A DNA stretch of 64,000 bases from Clostridia bacterium UC5.1-1C12 (GCA_001305055.1 BBZX01000006.1:62001-126000); one strand, 5' to 3'. Positions 30,142-40,080 are shown, counted from the first letter of the stretch. Notes: a model not told the origin generated them from the letters alone. Translations and numbers: made by a program.

Positions 30142-31496
30142 ATGAAAACAATCATCGCAGGCTGTGGAAAAGTGGGTTCCACACTAGCTGAACAGCTTAA
30201 TCGAGAAGGTCATGATATTACGTTGATCGATGTTAACCATACGGCTTTAGAAAAAGCATCTTCTTCCTATGATGTTATCGGAATTGTCGGCAATGGCATC
30301 AGTTATAGTGTACAAAGTGAAGCCGGCATTGAGGACGCAGATTTATTTATCGCTGTTACTGATTCAGATGAAATCAATCTGCTTTCTTGTCTGATCGCAA
30401 AAAAGGCTGGTAACTGTAAAACAATTGCGCGTGTCCGCAATCCAATCTATGATAATGAAACTGCCTTTTTGCGCAATGAATTAGGCATTTCAATGATCAT
30501 TAATCCTGAAATGGCGGCAGCCAGAGAAATCGGCAGACTGGTGCTTTTTCCTTCGGCAATTGAAATTGACACCTTTGCCCGCGGCCGGGTTGAATTGCTT
30601 AAAATACAGATTCCTAAGGGCAGTGTGCTGCATCAGCTGCATATTTTTGAACTGGTGGAAAGCTGCGCTGTGATGTATTAATTTGTGCGGTTGAACGCGA
30701 GGATGCGGTAATCATTCCCGATGGAAATTTTGTACTGCAGGAATTAGATACTATTTCCTTTGTCGCATCACCAAAACAGACCTATCACTTTTTTAAGAAA
30801 ATCGGCATCAAAACAACAAGCATTAAGCATTGTATGATCGTTGGCGGCGGTAAAATTGCCTATCATTTAGCTAAACAGCTATTAGGGCTGGGCCTGCATG
30901 TGAAAATTATTGAGCGTGACAGAGCACGCTGTGAAGAATTGAGTATTTTATTGCCTGATGCCGTTATCATTCAAGGTGATGGTACTAATGAAACTCTGCT
31001 TCAGGAAGAAGGCATTGAATATGCGGAATGTTTTGTATCATTAACTGATGTCGATGAGGAAAATATTCTATTATCACTTTATGTTGCATCATGTTCTAAT
31101 GCAAAAATCGTAACAAAGATCAATCGGATTTCCTTTACTGAAATTATTGCCCATCTAAACCTCGGCAGCATCATCTGTCCTAAAAACATCACCGCTGAAT
31201 ATATACTGCAGTATGTAAGAGCAATGCAGAATTCAATGGGCAGCAATATCGAAACATTATACCGAATTGTCAATGACAAAGTAGAAGCCCTAGCTTTCAA
31301 TATAAAAAAAGATTCTCCAATCATCGGCAAAACCTTTGATAAATTATCACTGAAAAGCAATCTGCTGATTTGTTCAATTATCCGCAAGGGTAAAACAATC
31401 ACTCCGCGCGGTCAGGATATGATCATGGTTGGCGATCAGGTAATCGTTGTTACGACGAACAGCGGTTTAAAAGACATCTGCGACATTCTGCGTTAG
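30142..31496 (+). CDS. trkA: Potassium uptake regulator TrkA, one frame break
   Basis: Cytosolic nucleotide-binding subunit of the Trk potassium channel. It has two RCK halves. The first opens MKTIIAGCGKVGSTLAEQL with ITLIDVN; the second has MIVGGGKIAYHLAKQL with KIIERD, and each ends in a TrkA-C segment. The frame breaks near 30665-30670 (VESC...) and continues VLICAVEREDAVIIPDG; one added base gives 452 codons, the family length. The trkH gene follows after 9 bases. TrkA-C domains are known c-di-AMP targets in Gram-positives. Confidence 0.93.
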
Positions 31497-31505
31497 GATT
31501 CTGCT

Positions 31506-32942
31506 ATGAATTATAAAATTATACGTTACATACTTGGCAGTGTCGTCTGCTTTGAGGGTTGCTTTTTATTACTTCCGTGTATTGTCGGTGTCATTTATCA
31601 TGAGCAAGTCGGTTTGGCTTATTTGATTGTTTCTTTAATCTGCTTTTTATGCGGCGGCTTATTGATTCTAAAAAAACCAAAAAGCTTAAAGCTTTATATG
31701 CGTGAAGGCTTTCTCACCGTTGCCTTAAGCTGGATCGTTCTTAGTTTGTTTGGCGCTTTGCCATTTATAATCAGCGGTGAAATCCCCAATTTCGTGGATG
31801 CTTTATTTGAAACAGTTTCCGGTTTTACCACAACTGGCGCCAGTATTCTGGCAAATGTCGAACTGCTGTCACAGACGAGCTTATTCTGGCGCAGCTTCAC
31901 ACACTGGATCGGCGGCATGGGTGTGTTAGTCTTCATTCTTGCGATTCTGCCATTATCAGGGGCTTATAACCTGAATCTGATGCGGGCGGAAAGTCCGGGT
32001 CCTTCGGTAAGCAAGCTTGTACCTAAAATTCAGTCAACAGCAATGATTCTGTACGGTATCTATATTTTTCTGACATTGCTGCAGATCTGCCTGTTAATGC
32101 TTAACGGATTGCCGCTTTTTGATTCTCTGATTATCAGCTTTGGCACTGCCGGTACCGGCGGCTTTGGTCATAAAGCTGACAGTTTAGCCAGTTTTTCATC
32201 CAATGTGCAGATAATTACCACCCTTTTCATGATTTTATTCGGAATTAATTTTAATGTCTATTTCCTATTGCTTTTTAAAAAGCCGAAGCAGGCGTTAAAG
32301 AGTGAAGAAGCGCGTTATTATTTAGGCATCATTGCCGCAGTAACCGCAATGATTGTCTGGAATGTGCGGCCGATGTTTGAAACCTTTGCGCAAGCCCTTA
32401 AACATGTAGCCTTTCAGGTAGCCTCCATCATTACGACCACAGGTTTTTCTACCACAAATTTTGATCAGTGGCCTGAATTTTCCAAGGGCCTGCTGGTAGC
32501 CTTGATGTTCATTGGCGCTTGTGCGGGCAGTACCGGCGGCGGTATTAAAGTGTCACGGTTTGTCATCCTCTTTAAAACTATGAAAAAAGAGATTCAACAG
32601 ATCATCCATCCGCGCAGCATTAAAGTTATACGCTTTGAAGGCAAACCCGTCGAACACGGTGTCCTGCGTTCAATCAATACATATTTTGCAGCCTACATGC
32701 TGATCTTTATCGTCTCGCTGATTCTGATCTGTCTGAATAATTTTGATTTAATCACTAACTTTACAGCCGTAGCCGCTACCTTAAACAATGTCGGTCCCGG
32801 TCTTCAATTAGTAGGCCCCACCGGGCATTTTGGAGATTTCAATGCCCTGTCAAAGCTGGTCATGATTTTTGATATGCTGGCAGGCAGGCTTGAACTTTTC
32901 CCTTTGCTGCTGCTGATCGCACCCAGCTCATGGCGCAAATAA
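31506..32942 (+). CDS. trkH: Potassium uptake membrane protein TrkH
   Basis: Channel-like membrane subunit for potassium uptake, 478 aa with no break. The four selectivity-filter loops are visible: SGFTTTGAS, FGTAGTGGFG, ITTTGFSTTNF and LNNVGPGL. The intramembrane IGACAGSTGGGIKVSRF also matches. It is co-transcribed with trkA. Confidence 0.95.
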   Translation: MNYKIIRYILGSVVCFEGCFLLLPCIVGVIYHEQVGLAYLIVSLICFLCGGLLILKKPKSLKLYMREGFLTVALSWIVLSLFGALPFIISGEIPNFVDALFETVSGFTTTGASILANVELLSQTSLFWRSFTHWIGGMGVLVFILAILPLSGAYNLNLMRAESPGPSVSKLVPKIQSTAMILYGIYIFLTLLQICLLMLNGLPLFDSLIISFGTAGTGGFGHKADSLASFSSNVQIITTLFMILFGINFNVYFLLLFKKPKQALKSEEARYYLGIIAAVTAMIVWNVRPMFETFAQALKHVAFQVASIITTTGFSTTNFDQWPEFSKGLLVALMFIGACAGSTGGGIKVSRFVILFKTMKKEIQQIIHPRSIKVIRFEGKPVEHGVLRSINTYFAAYMLIFIVSLILICLNNFDLITNFTAVAATLNNVGPGLQLVGPTGHFGDFNALSKLVMIFDMLAGRLELFPLLLLIAPSSWRK

Positions 32943-32974
32943 AAAGCATTGTCTTCAAAACAATGCTTTTTTTG
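32943..32974. terminator. Two-way terminator between trkH and dps
   Basis: AAGCATTGT / ACAATGCTT stem flanked by an A run on one side and a T run on the other, between convergent genes. Confidence 0.85.
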
Positions 32975-32975
32975 A

Positions 32976-33407
32976 TTATTCTTCAACGACCTGACGAATC
33001 ATCCAAATTGATTTACTGAATTGCTTGATGTATTCATCCATCAATGAAGAAATCAGATAATTGCTTTCTTCATCGGCAGCGGCTTTAATATCCTTCACAC
33101 TTGCCAGCAGATAACTGAAATCAGCAAGCACATCTTTATAGATATCTTTAACTTTCTTGTGATCTTCATCCGCCTCTTTGATTTCAGCAAGTTCCAAGTA
33201 AGCCTTCAGGCTTGCCTTAGGACTGCCGCCCACCATCAGAATATTTTCAGCAACCTCATCGACAGCTTCATTGATATAGTCATAGAACTCTTCAAGCTTA
33301 GCATGAGCGGCAAAGAAGTCTTTACCTTTCACATACCAGTGAAAATTCTGTAACTTATGATATTCAACAACTAAGTCTGCCAATAATTTATTTAATTTGT
33401 TTTCCAT
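32976..33407 (-). CDS. dps: Dps-family ferritin-like protein
   Basis: Mini-ferritin that oxidises and stores iron and protects DNA. The ferroxidase residues are in place: H23 and H35, D50 and E54, with the His-12-His and Asp-4-Glu spacing of Listeria-type Dps (from LQNFHWYVKGKDFFAAHAK and NEAVDEVAEN). 143 aa, with no basic tail, so DNA binding may be weak. GAGGAGG precedes the ATG. A palindromic site 21 bases upstream suggests metal-dependent control. Confidence 0.93.
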   Translation of the reverse strand: MENKLNKLLADLVVEYHKLQNFHWYVKGKDFFAAHAKLEEFYDYINEAVDEVAENILMVGGSPKASLKAYLELAEIKEADEDHKKVKDIYKDVLADFSYLLASVKDIKAAADEESNYLISSLMDEYIKQFSKSIWMIRQVVEE

Positions 33408-33427
33408 ATAATTAGTTCCTCCTCTAT

Positions 33428-33453
33428 GGTTAAAGTTAACCTAATTTAACTTT
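33428..33453 (-). promoter_or_regulatory. Candidate operator of dps (DtxR/IdeR-like)
   Basis: Two overlapping inverted repeats: GGTTAA-2-TTAACC (33428-33441) and AAAGTTAA-6-TTAACTTT (33432-33453). On the dps strand it contains TTAGGTTA, a perfect half of the DtxR/IdeR consensus. This points to a metalloregulator, though none is encoded nearby. Confidence 0.5.
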
Positions 33454-33574
33454 ATGTCTATATTAAACACCATAAGCGCCAAGCTGACAATTCATTTGCT
33501 CATAAATTTGATAGTTTTATTTTACTCATGATGAACAAACACAAGCAAGATTTCAGAAGCGAAATTAAACTTAC

Positions 33575-34032
33575 TTATAGAACCCTCTGTCCGTCTATTT
33601 TCGCATTGATATGCCATCCATTTTCTTTTACGGTAACATTGAGCCAGTGAAATTGATGATCATCGATGTACGTGAAAATCCACTTTCTGTTTTCATCATC
33701 AATATTCGTAAGTACAATCATATCCTCTTGTTTTTTTGCTTCAAGCTGAATGATTTTGCCAGTGTAGCCATAAGCAACATCCCAAGTGCATGTATTGGAT
33801 TATAAATCCGCAGAGATGTTCCATATTCATAATCCGGCAGAATGATTACATCTTGTACAGCCATGCCGTCAAGAACCCACGCGAAATGCCATTCACCCTT
33901 GATTGCACGGGAATTATCACATTCTGCATAATCTATTTGCCAGCTGCCAATCAACTTGCCAAAATAATTCAATGCCTCCGGCAGTGCCGGATTTTTGCTT
34001 TTACTTGTTAATGCTTCTATAAAATATCGCAT
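33575..34032 (-). CDS. DUF1579-like hypothetical protein, one frame break
   Basis: A 152-aa protein after repair. It opens MRYFIEALTSKSKNPALPEA, has FGKLIGSWQIDY and EGEWHF-type strands (GEWHFAWVLDGMAVQDVI), then LRIYNP. A break near 33793 joins NTCTWDVAYGYTGKI with one added base. The strand pattern and the R-I-Y-x-P...W motif resemble the DUF1579 lipocalin-like family; no function is known. It starts 9 bases after the stop of the small gene upstream, with AGGAGG, so both form an operon. Confidence 0.65.
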
Positions 34033-34041
34033 AGCTGCCTC

Positions 34042-34300
34042 CTAATTATCAAGAAAGTGATTTCCTTCATTAAATTCAGGAATCATGCCATCTTTAAAGA
34101 TAACACCCGGCTGCCTTCCTCGCGGCGCTGTTCCTTCCTGTATTTCAATGTCTTTCTCTGTGCCTCGATAGGCTATGATGCCAGATTCATAATGATATTT
34201 GAAGTTTCTTATAAGCTGTATGAAGCAATGAATTATACAGCGTCAAATTATCTGATAAATCTTTATAATAGAAACGACCGAAATAAGCCAGACACTTCAT
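34042..34300 (-). CDS. Small hypothetical protein (~85 aa), one frame break
   Basis: The minus strand reads MKCLAYFGRFYYKDLSDNLT, then TAYK, a shift near 34205, then YHYESGIIAYRGTEKDIEIQ to FNEGNHFLDN. Removing one base gives 86 whole codons. An AAGGAAAG ribosome site precedes the ATG. I do not recognise it. It could be the surviving part of a longer protein; upstream (34301-34521) I see no convincing frame in either direction. Confidence 0.55.
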
Positions 34301-34521
34301 TTATGCTTTCCTTAAACAAAAAAGCATCAGCTAAGATTCAATTGATACATTGGAAACTAAGTGATACTAAACATGAATTTGAAGATTTGATTTACTGCTT
34401 TTTGTTATTCATAGTATACCATTTCCACATTATGATTTCACTTGTTTTTACAATTTTAAGAACTATTCTCTAAATAAATATTGATACTTTGGTGCTTGAA
34501 AATGCAATTTCCTATATGAAT

Positions 34522-34546
34522 AAAAAGCAAGGCATGCTTGCTTTTT
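34522..34546 (-). terminator. Terminator of ychF
   Basis: Perfect 10-bp AAAAAGCAAG / CTTGCTTTTT stem with a 5-base loop. Confidence 0.85.
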
Positions 34547-34554
34547 GACTTTAT

Positions 34555-35658
34555 TTAAACATTAAATCTAAAGTGCATTACATCGCCATCCTGAGTAATA
34601 TATTCCTTACCTTCAATGCGCAGCTTGCCAGCCTCTTTAACGGCCTGTTCACTGCCATACTTGTCAATATCCTCAAAGCTGTATACTTCAGCTTTAATAA
34701 AGCCTCGCTGAAAATCCGTGTGGATGACACCGGCGCATTCCGGAGCAGTCATTCCCTTATGGAAAGTCCACGCACGGCATTCGTCTTCACCGGCAGTCAG
34801 GAAGGTACATAAACCAAGAATGTTGTAAGCTGCCTTAATAACCTTATCCAAGCCGCTTTCACTGATACCCAGATCCTGAAGGAACATATCCTTATCTTCC
34901 TTATCCATTTCAGATAATTCTTCCTCAATTTTAGCACTGATAGGAATTACCAGATTATTTTCAGCTTCCGCATAAGCTTTTACCTTTTGATAATTTTCAT
35001 TATTCTCAGGGTCACCGATTTCTTCCTCTGACATATTTGCGACATAAATCATTGGCTTCAATGTCAGCAACGCAAAATTCTTAACCAGCAGTGTTTCATC
35101 CTTATCCAGATCAAGACTGCGGGCAGGTTTGCCTTCCAGTAAAACTTCTTTTATCTTTTTTAAGATATTATATTCCACAATCGCATCTTTTTCTTTTGCC
35201 ATTGTCGCCTTACGTTCAATTTTGCCTATACGGTTATCGACGGTCTGCAGATCGGCCATCACCAACTCAAGATTAATGATCTCAATATCACGGATTGGAT
35301 CGACACTGCCCTCAACATGAGTGATGTCAGCATCCTCGAAGCAGCGGACAACATGACAAATTGCATCACACAAACGGATATTGGACAGAAACTGATTGCC
35401 TAATCCTTCACCCTTGCTCGCACCTTTTACCAAACCGGCAATATCCGTGAATTCAAAAGTTGTATAAATCGTTTTTTTAGGTTTAAATAATTCTACTAAG
35501 CGATCAATTCTCGCATCAGGTACTTCAACCACGCCGACATTTGGCTGGATCGTCGCAAACGGATAATTGGCCGCTTCTACCTGACTCTTAGTAATCGCAT
35601 TAAACAATGTTGATTTTCCGACATTTGGAAGACCAACAATCCCCGCTGTTAACGGCAT
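34555..35658 (-). CDS. ychF: Redox-responsive ATPase/GTPase YchF (Obg family)
   Basis: TRAFAC-class ATPase that binds ribosomes. G1 is GLPNVGKSTLFNAIT, G3 is DIAGLVKGASKGEGLGNQFL, and the NxxE variant of G4 is ANMSEEE. The TGS domain ends IEGKEYITQDGDVMHFRFNV. 367 aa with no break. The ATG of MPLTAGIVG has GAGAGGATG upstream. DUF951 lies behind it, as in several Bacillota. Confidence 0.95.
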   Translation of the reverse strand: MPLTAGIVGLPNVGKSTLFNAITKSQVEAANYPFATIQPNVGVVEVPDARIDRLVELFKPKKTIYTTFEFTDIAGLVKGASKGEGLGNQFLSNIRLCDAICHVVRCFEDADITHVEGSVDPIRDIEIINLELVMADLQTVDNRIGKIERKATMAKEKDAIVEYNILKKIKEVLLEGKPARSLDLDKDETLLVKNFALLTLKPMIYVANMSEEEIGDPENNENYQKVKAYAEAENNLVIPISAKIEEELSEMDKEDKDMFLQDLGISESGLDKVIKAAYNILGLCTFLTAGEDECRAWTFHKGMTAPECAGVIHTDFQRGFIKAEVYSFEDIDKYGSEQAVKEAGKLRIEGKEYITQDGDVMHFRFNV

Positions 35659-35719
35659 AAAATCATCCTCTCTCAATTACCATTATAGTTTACATTTTTT
35701 TATGCGCAGATACAAGCTA

Positions 35720-35917
35720 TCATTCGCTGTCTTTCGCATGTTCGACAACTTTTTTCAGCTTTTTCTCAAATTCTGAGCGTGGGAAAAGAATACTTGTCCC
35801 GCAGCCTAAGCATTTAATTCGGATATCAGCACCCATGCGGATAATCTTCCATTGCTTGCTTTTATGACACGGATGTTCTTTTTTCATCTCAACAATATCA
35901 TTTAAATCGTATTCCAT
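35720..35917 (-). CDS. DUF951 family protein
   Basis: 65-aa protein with the family pattern DIVEMKKEHPCHKSKQWKII, RMGADIRIKCLGCG and FPRSEFEKKLKKV. The Cys/His pairs (HPCH, CLGC) may bind metal. Function unknown; commonly beside ychF, as here. Its ribosome site AAAGGAGAGG lies inside the end of the nucleoside hydrolase gene. Confidence 0.88.
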   Translation of the reverse strand: MEYDLNDIVEMKKEHPCHKSKQWKIIRMGADIRIKCLGCGTSILFPRSEFEKKLKKVVEHAKDSE

Positions 35918-36863
35918 GAGTCCTCTCCTTTTGTCAGTGCAGATGACAATAGTTCCATAAAGGTTATCATATAAGCTTCAGTATCTACATCCAAGCATAC
36001 CTTTACATTTGGGTTAGGGGCATTCACTTTCTGATGATTGCCAATCGTTCTGCCCGCTGATGGGCCTTCTGTTTCAACCGTCAAATACATTGGATGCACC
36101 TTAGCCAATGCCGGTTCAATTGCGATGCCGACTGCCAAAGGATCATGCAGGCGCAGCCGTTCAGGTTATCATATTTCAAATAGGCATCAATATAGTAATC
36201 AATCATATCCGCAAACAAGCTGCCCGCTTGGCTGAGTTTTCTGAATTGTGCGGTATCAGCTTTAGTCAGAACTGTTTTTAAAGTGACGTCAAGCCCTACC
36301 ATTGTGATAGGCTGTAAGCTTTCAAAAGCTTGCTTAGCTGCCTGCGGATCTGCGTAAATATTTGCTTCCGCAAATAGATTCGTATTGCCGGGTACCGTTA
36401 ATGCGCCGCCCATCAACACCACCTTAAACTTACCAATCAAATCTTTGCGTTTGCTCAGTAGCTCTGCCAGATTCGTTAAGGGACCGGTAGGTATTAATGT
36501 CAGCTCTTGACCGTATTTTTCAATTGCTTCACTGATGAATTCAACTGCTGTTTTTTCACTCTTGACACGATTAGAAAACTTAAAATCAACTTCACCCAAA
36601 CCGTTTTCGCCATGAAAAATCACGCTGCCTCCTTCCGGTGTATAACTGTCTGAGCCGATTGGCGCTGCCGCCCCTTCAAACACCTCAATCTCTGGATGAC
36701 CCAGATAATCAAGAATCGTTAATGAATTGCGGGTTGCATCCTCAACTTTCACATTCCCGAAGGTTGTTGTTATACCAATTAATTCCGCATCAGGATGCGC
36801 GCAGGCATAAGCTATTGCCATTGCATCATCGATGCCAGTATCTAAATCTAAAATCAGTTTCAT
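35902..36863 (-). CDS. Inosine-uridine-type nucleoside hydrolase, one frame break
   Basis: Calcium-dependent N-ribohydrolase of the IUNH family releasing bases from nucleosides. The DLDTGIDDAMAIAYA calcium site, TTTFGNVKVEDAT, FHGENGLGEV, IPTGPLTNLAELL and LMGGALTVPGN are characteristic. A break near 36150 loses one C; repaired it reads NGCALHDPLAVGIAI (the last metal-site Asp) and gives 321 codons. Its ATG overlaps the folD stop by 4 bases, so translation is coupled. Confidence 0.9.
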
Positions 36864-37725
36864 ATGTTTTTCCCCGTCTCTTTCATTTTATAAGCGGCAA
36901 CTGCGCTATGCAGCAGCATCGCATTGGTTACTACACCGACGCCCTTCGGTACAGGTGAGATTTTACCTACCTTATCAATTACATCATCAAAATCAACATC
37001 ACCGCACAATTTACCGTTTTCATCACGATTGACGCCTACATCGATAACCACAGCACCCGGTTTGATCCAATCTGATTTAATTAAACGCGCCTTGCCGATT
37101 GCCGCAATCAGCACATCAGCCCTTGATGCTTCTTTCTCAATATCCACCGTTCTGGAATGACAGATCGTTACCGTCGCATGAGCAGCCAGACATAATTCTG
37201 CCACTGGTTTGCCAACCACATTGCTGCGGCCTAAAACAACTACATGCTTGCCTTTTAAATCAATGCCGCTCGCATCAATAAAGGCCATTACACTTTCAGC
37301 GGTACATGGTACAAATGCCGGCTGATTCATCCATAGCTTACCCACATTCATCGGATGAAAACCATCCAGATCTTTATCGGGATCAATATGCAGAATTGCT
37401 TCATCAGCATTGATCTGCTTAGGCAGCGGCATCTGTAATAAAATACCATCGGTTTCATCATCACGGCTGATCGTATCTAACACATCATTCAGCTCTTGCT
37501 GCGAAACGCTTTCCTTTAAAACCGTTAAGGTATATGTCATACCGACACTGACACACAATTTTCAAACCCTGAAATATAAGAAAGTGATGCCGGTGAATCA
37601 TTAGCCAATACAACATTTATCTTTGGACACCGTTTTCCCAGCTTTTTCATTTCATCGATAAAAGCTTTAGTTTCCATGTTTGTACGATCGGCAATCGGTT
37701 TGCCATAAATTAATTTTTCTTCCAT
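36860..37725 (-). CDS. folD: FolD-type methylenetetrahydrofolate dehydrogenase/cyclohydrolase, divergent, one frame break
   Basis: One-carbon enzyme interconverting methylene-, methenyl- and formyl-THF with NADP. TDGILLQMPLPKQI, PDKDLDGFHPMNVGKLW, KHVVVLGRSNVVGKPVAE and ICHSRT are typical. A break at the T run 37559-37562 needs one base; then 289 codons. Two hallmark sites differ: the Lys expected in YxxxK is Phe (SYISGFEK), and the PGGVGPMT loop reads PKGVGVVT. Cyclohydrolase activity may therefore be altered. GGAGG precedes the ATG. Operon: dtd-folD-nucleoside hydrolase-DUF951. Confidence 0.85.
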
Positions 37726-37733
37726 GCTGCCTC

Positions 37734-38185
37734 CTACCTGATCACTTCATCACTGTCCAGCATAATCGTAACCGGACCATCATTTAATAATTCAATTTTC
37801 ATATCAGCACCAAATATACCGGTTGCGACGTTAATCCCTTCATGCCGCAGTGCTTCATTAAATGCTTCATAAAGCGGTTGTGCCTGATCCGGCTTAGCGC
37901 TTTTTTCAAAACCCGGACGTCTTCCCTTACGGCAGTCAGCATATAATGTGAACTGTGAGACAGACAGCACACTGCCGCCTATATCCTTTAAAGATAAATT
38001 CATCTTATCATCCGCATCGCTGAATACCCGCAAATTGATGACTTCGAAGCCATTTTCTCAATGATATCTATATTATCTTCATGAGTTATGCCAACTAATG
38101 CCAGATAACCCTTTTCTATCTGACCGCTGCATTGATGATCGATTGTACAGCCGGCATGCGTAACTCTCTGCAGAAGTACCCGCAT
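37734..38185 (-). CDS. dtd: D-aminoacyl-tRNA deacylase, one frame break
   Basis: Removes D-amino acids from mis-charged t[16 protein letters not shown] opens it, [20 protein letters not shown] holds the SQFTL motif, and the C-terminal [10 protein letters not shown] has the Gly-Pro of the chiral proofreading site. A break near 38043 is repaired by one base ([17 protein letters not shown]), giving 151 codons. It is followed by folD after 9 bases. Confidence 0.93.
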
Positions 38186-38251
38186 CTTATGTCCTCCTTT
38201 AGTTCAGTTCTATTATACATGATTTAACCAACAGTTTGAAAGGGTGAACCT

Positions 38252-38800
38252 ATGTCTTCTTTTGATTTATTATTACTGGGTTTAGCTTTAGCGATGGATG
38301 CCTTTGCGGTATCAATTGCCAAGGGCATGGTTATCCGGCGATGCTTATTGCCTAATGCGTTTAAAATTGCGTTCTTTTTTGCGTTCTTTCAAGGTTTGAT
38401 GCCCTTCTTAGGCTTTATGTTTGGCTGCATCTTTGATGAAAGACTGACAGCTGTATCTCACTTGCTCTCATTCTTGATATTAACCTTTTTAGGTATTCAG
38501 ATGATTCGCAGCCATGAGGAGCCTGATGATTGCCTGGATATTAAAAATATCCTGGTGCTTGCGGTTGCCACCAGTCTTGACGCGATGGCTGCCGGTTTAA
38601 GTCTGGCCTTTTTAGAAGTTGATATTATCCTTGCTATCCTCTATATTATGGCCGTGACCTTCTGCCTCTGCTTCGCAGGTGCTATATTAGGTAAGAAATT
38701 GAATAAAATTTTAAAGAACAAGGCAACGATGTTTGGCGGTTTATTGCTGATTTTTATCGGTATAAAAATAATTATCGACCAAATCAGCAGTTTGGGGTAA
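38252..38800 (+). CDS. mntP: Manganese efflux pump MntP
   Basis: Six-segment membrane exporter for Mn(II), 182 aa. The two inverted halves have the conserved LGLALAMDAFAVSIAKG and VATSLDAMAAGLSLAF with membrane Asp residues. The short leader (66 bases) leaves no room for a yybP-ykoY riboswitch. Confidence 0.9.
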   Translation: MSSFDLLLLGLALAMDAFAVSIAKGMVIRRCLLPNAFKIAFFFAFFQGLMPFLGFMFGCIFDERLTAVSHLLSFLILTFLGIQMIRSHEEPDDCLDIKNILVLAVATSLDAMAAGLSLAFLEVDIILAILYIMAVTFCLCFAGAILGKKLNKILKNKATMFGGLLLIFIGIKIIIDQISSLG

Positions 38801-38820
38801 AATAGGTTCAGGTGATCCTT

Positions 38821-40080
38821 ATGAATGAACCTTTAGCTTTTCGCATGCGGCCAACAACCATTGATGAAATTGTCGGTCAGCAGCATCTTTTAGGTAAAAA
38901 TGGTGTAATACGACGCTGTATTGAACAAAAACGTCTATTTTCAATGATTTTTTATGGACCGCCGGGCTGTGGTAAAACAACACTGGCGATGGTGCTGGCT
39001 AATGAATTGCAGCTGCCTTATCGATTATTTAATGCAGTTACCGGCAATAAGAAAGAGCTGGAAATTATTTTCAATGAAGCTAAATTCTCACCAGGTCTGG
39101 TTGTCATTATCGATGAGGTGCATCGCTTAAACAAGGATAAACAGGATCTGCTGCTTCCGCATGTCGAAAATGGACTGATTACGTTGATTGGCGCCACAAC
39201 TTCCAATCCATTATTTGCGATCAATCCGGCAATCCGCTCACGCACTCACCTTTTTGAGATAAAATCAAATACCACAGAGGATATCAGTGCCGCTTTAATG
39301 AATGCCATTCATTCCCCCAAAGGCCTTAATAACTCAGTCACTATCACTGATCCGGCATTAGCAATTATCGCACGTCATGCCAACGGTGATATCCGCTATG
39401 CGCTGAATATTCTTGAAATCTGCGCACTGGCTTGTGAAAACGGTGAGATCAATGAAGTTTTAGTCGGACAATACAGTCAATTTCCAAACATGGGTTTCGA
39501 TAAGGGCGATGATGGCCATTATGATGCTGTCAGCGCTTTTCAAAAAGCGATCCGCGGCAGTGATGTCGATGCTGCCCTCTATTATCTCGGCCGTTTGATT
39601 ATGGCTGGTGATATGGATTCTATTGAGCGGCGATTGTTAGTGATTGCTTATGAAGATATTGGTTTAGGCAATCCCGCGGCGGCAGCGAGAGTGATTAATG
39701 CCATTGATGCCGCTAAGCGAGTGGGATTCCCTGAAGGAAGGATACCGCTGAGTGTTGCCATTATTGATTTATGCTTATCACCAAAATCAAAATCGGCAGA
39801 AGCCGCCATCGATCAGGTAATGTCTGAATTAGAGCGGCAGCCATTACCAGTCCCTGATTACCTGAAATTTACACCGGTAAATCTGGCGGCCGATAAAAAA
39901 TACCCTTATGACCGCCCAGATCTTTGGAATAGGATACAATATCTGCCGGATAAAATTGCCGGTATGCAGTTCTATCATCCGCAGTTATCCGGTGCCTATG
40001 AACAAACACTGGCAAATAATTATGAAAAGCTGAAAAAACAGCCGCGTTCGAATCGGCTGGATCAGTTAAAGAAAAAATAA
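38821..40080 (+). CDS. rarA: Replication-associated recombination ATPase RarA (MgsA)
   Basis: AAA+ clamp-loader-like ATPase acting at stalled forks. It opens PLAFRMRPTTIDEIVGQQHL, has Walker A FYGPPGCGKTTLAM, Walker B VVIIDEVHRLNKDKQD, sensor GATTSNP and the MgsA tetramerisation domain (DAVSAFQKAIRGSDVDAALYYLGRL). The ATG with AGGTGATCC is chosen over a GTG three codons earlier. It is 12 bases or so after mntP, probably one transcript. Confidence 0.95.
   Translation: MNEPLAFRMRPTTIDEIVGQQHLLGKNGVIRRCIEQKRLFSMIFYGPPGCGKTTLAMVLANELQLPYRLFNAVTGNKKELEIIFNEAKFSPGLVVIIDEVHRLNKDKQDLLLPHVENGLITLIGATTSNPLFAINPAIRSRTHLFEIKSNTTEDISAALMNAIHSPKGLNNSVTITDPALAIIARHANGDIRYALNILEICALACENGEINEVLVGQYSQFPNMGFDKGDDGHYDAVSAFQKAIRGSDVDAALYYLGRLIMAGDMDSIERRLLVIAYEDIGLGNPAAAARVINAIDAAKRVGFPEGRIPLSVAIIDLCLSPKSKSAEAAIDQVMSELERQPLPVPDYLKFTPVNLAADKKYPYDRPDLWNRIQYLPDKIAGMQFYHPQLSGAYEQTLANNYEKLKKQPRSNRLDQLKKK

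Noticed and set aside
34057..34473. 138-codon open frame on the plus strand
   Set aside because: The minus strand over 34042-34300 carries a repaired frame with its own ribosome site leading into the next gene. The plus frame has no ribosome site or recognisable sequence.
38186..38251. Manganese (yybP-ykoY) riboswitch before mntP
   Set aside because: The leader is only 66 bases and lacks the expected paired arms.
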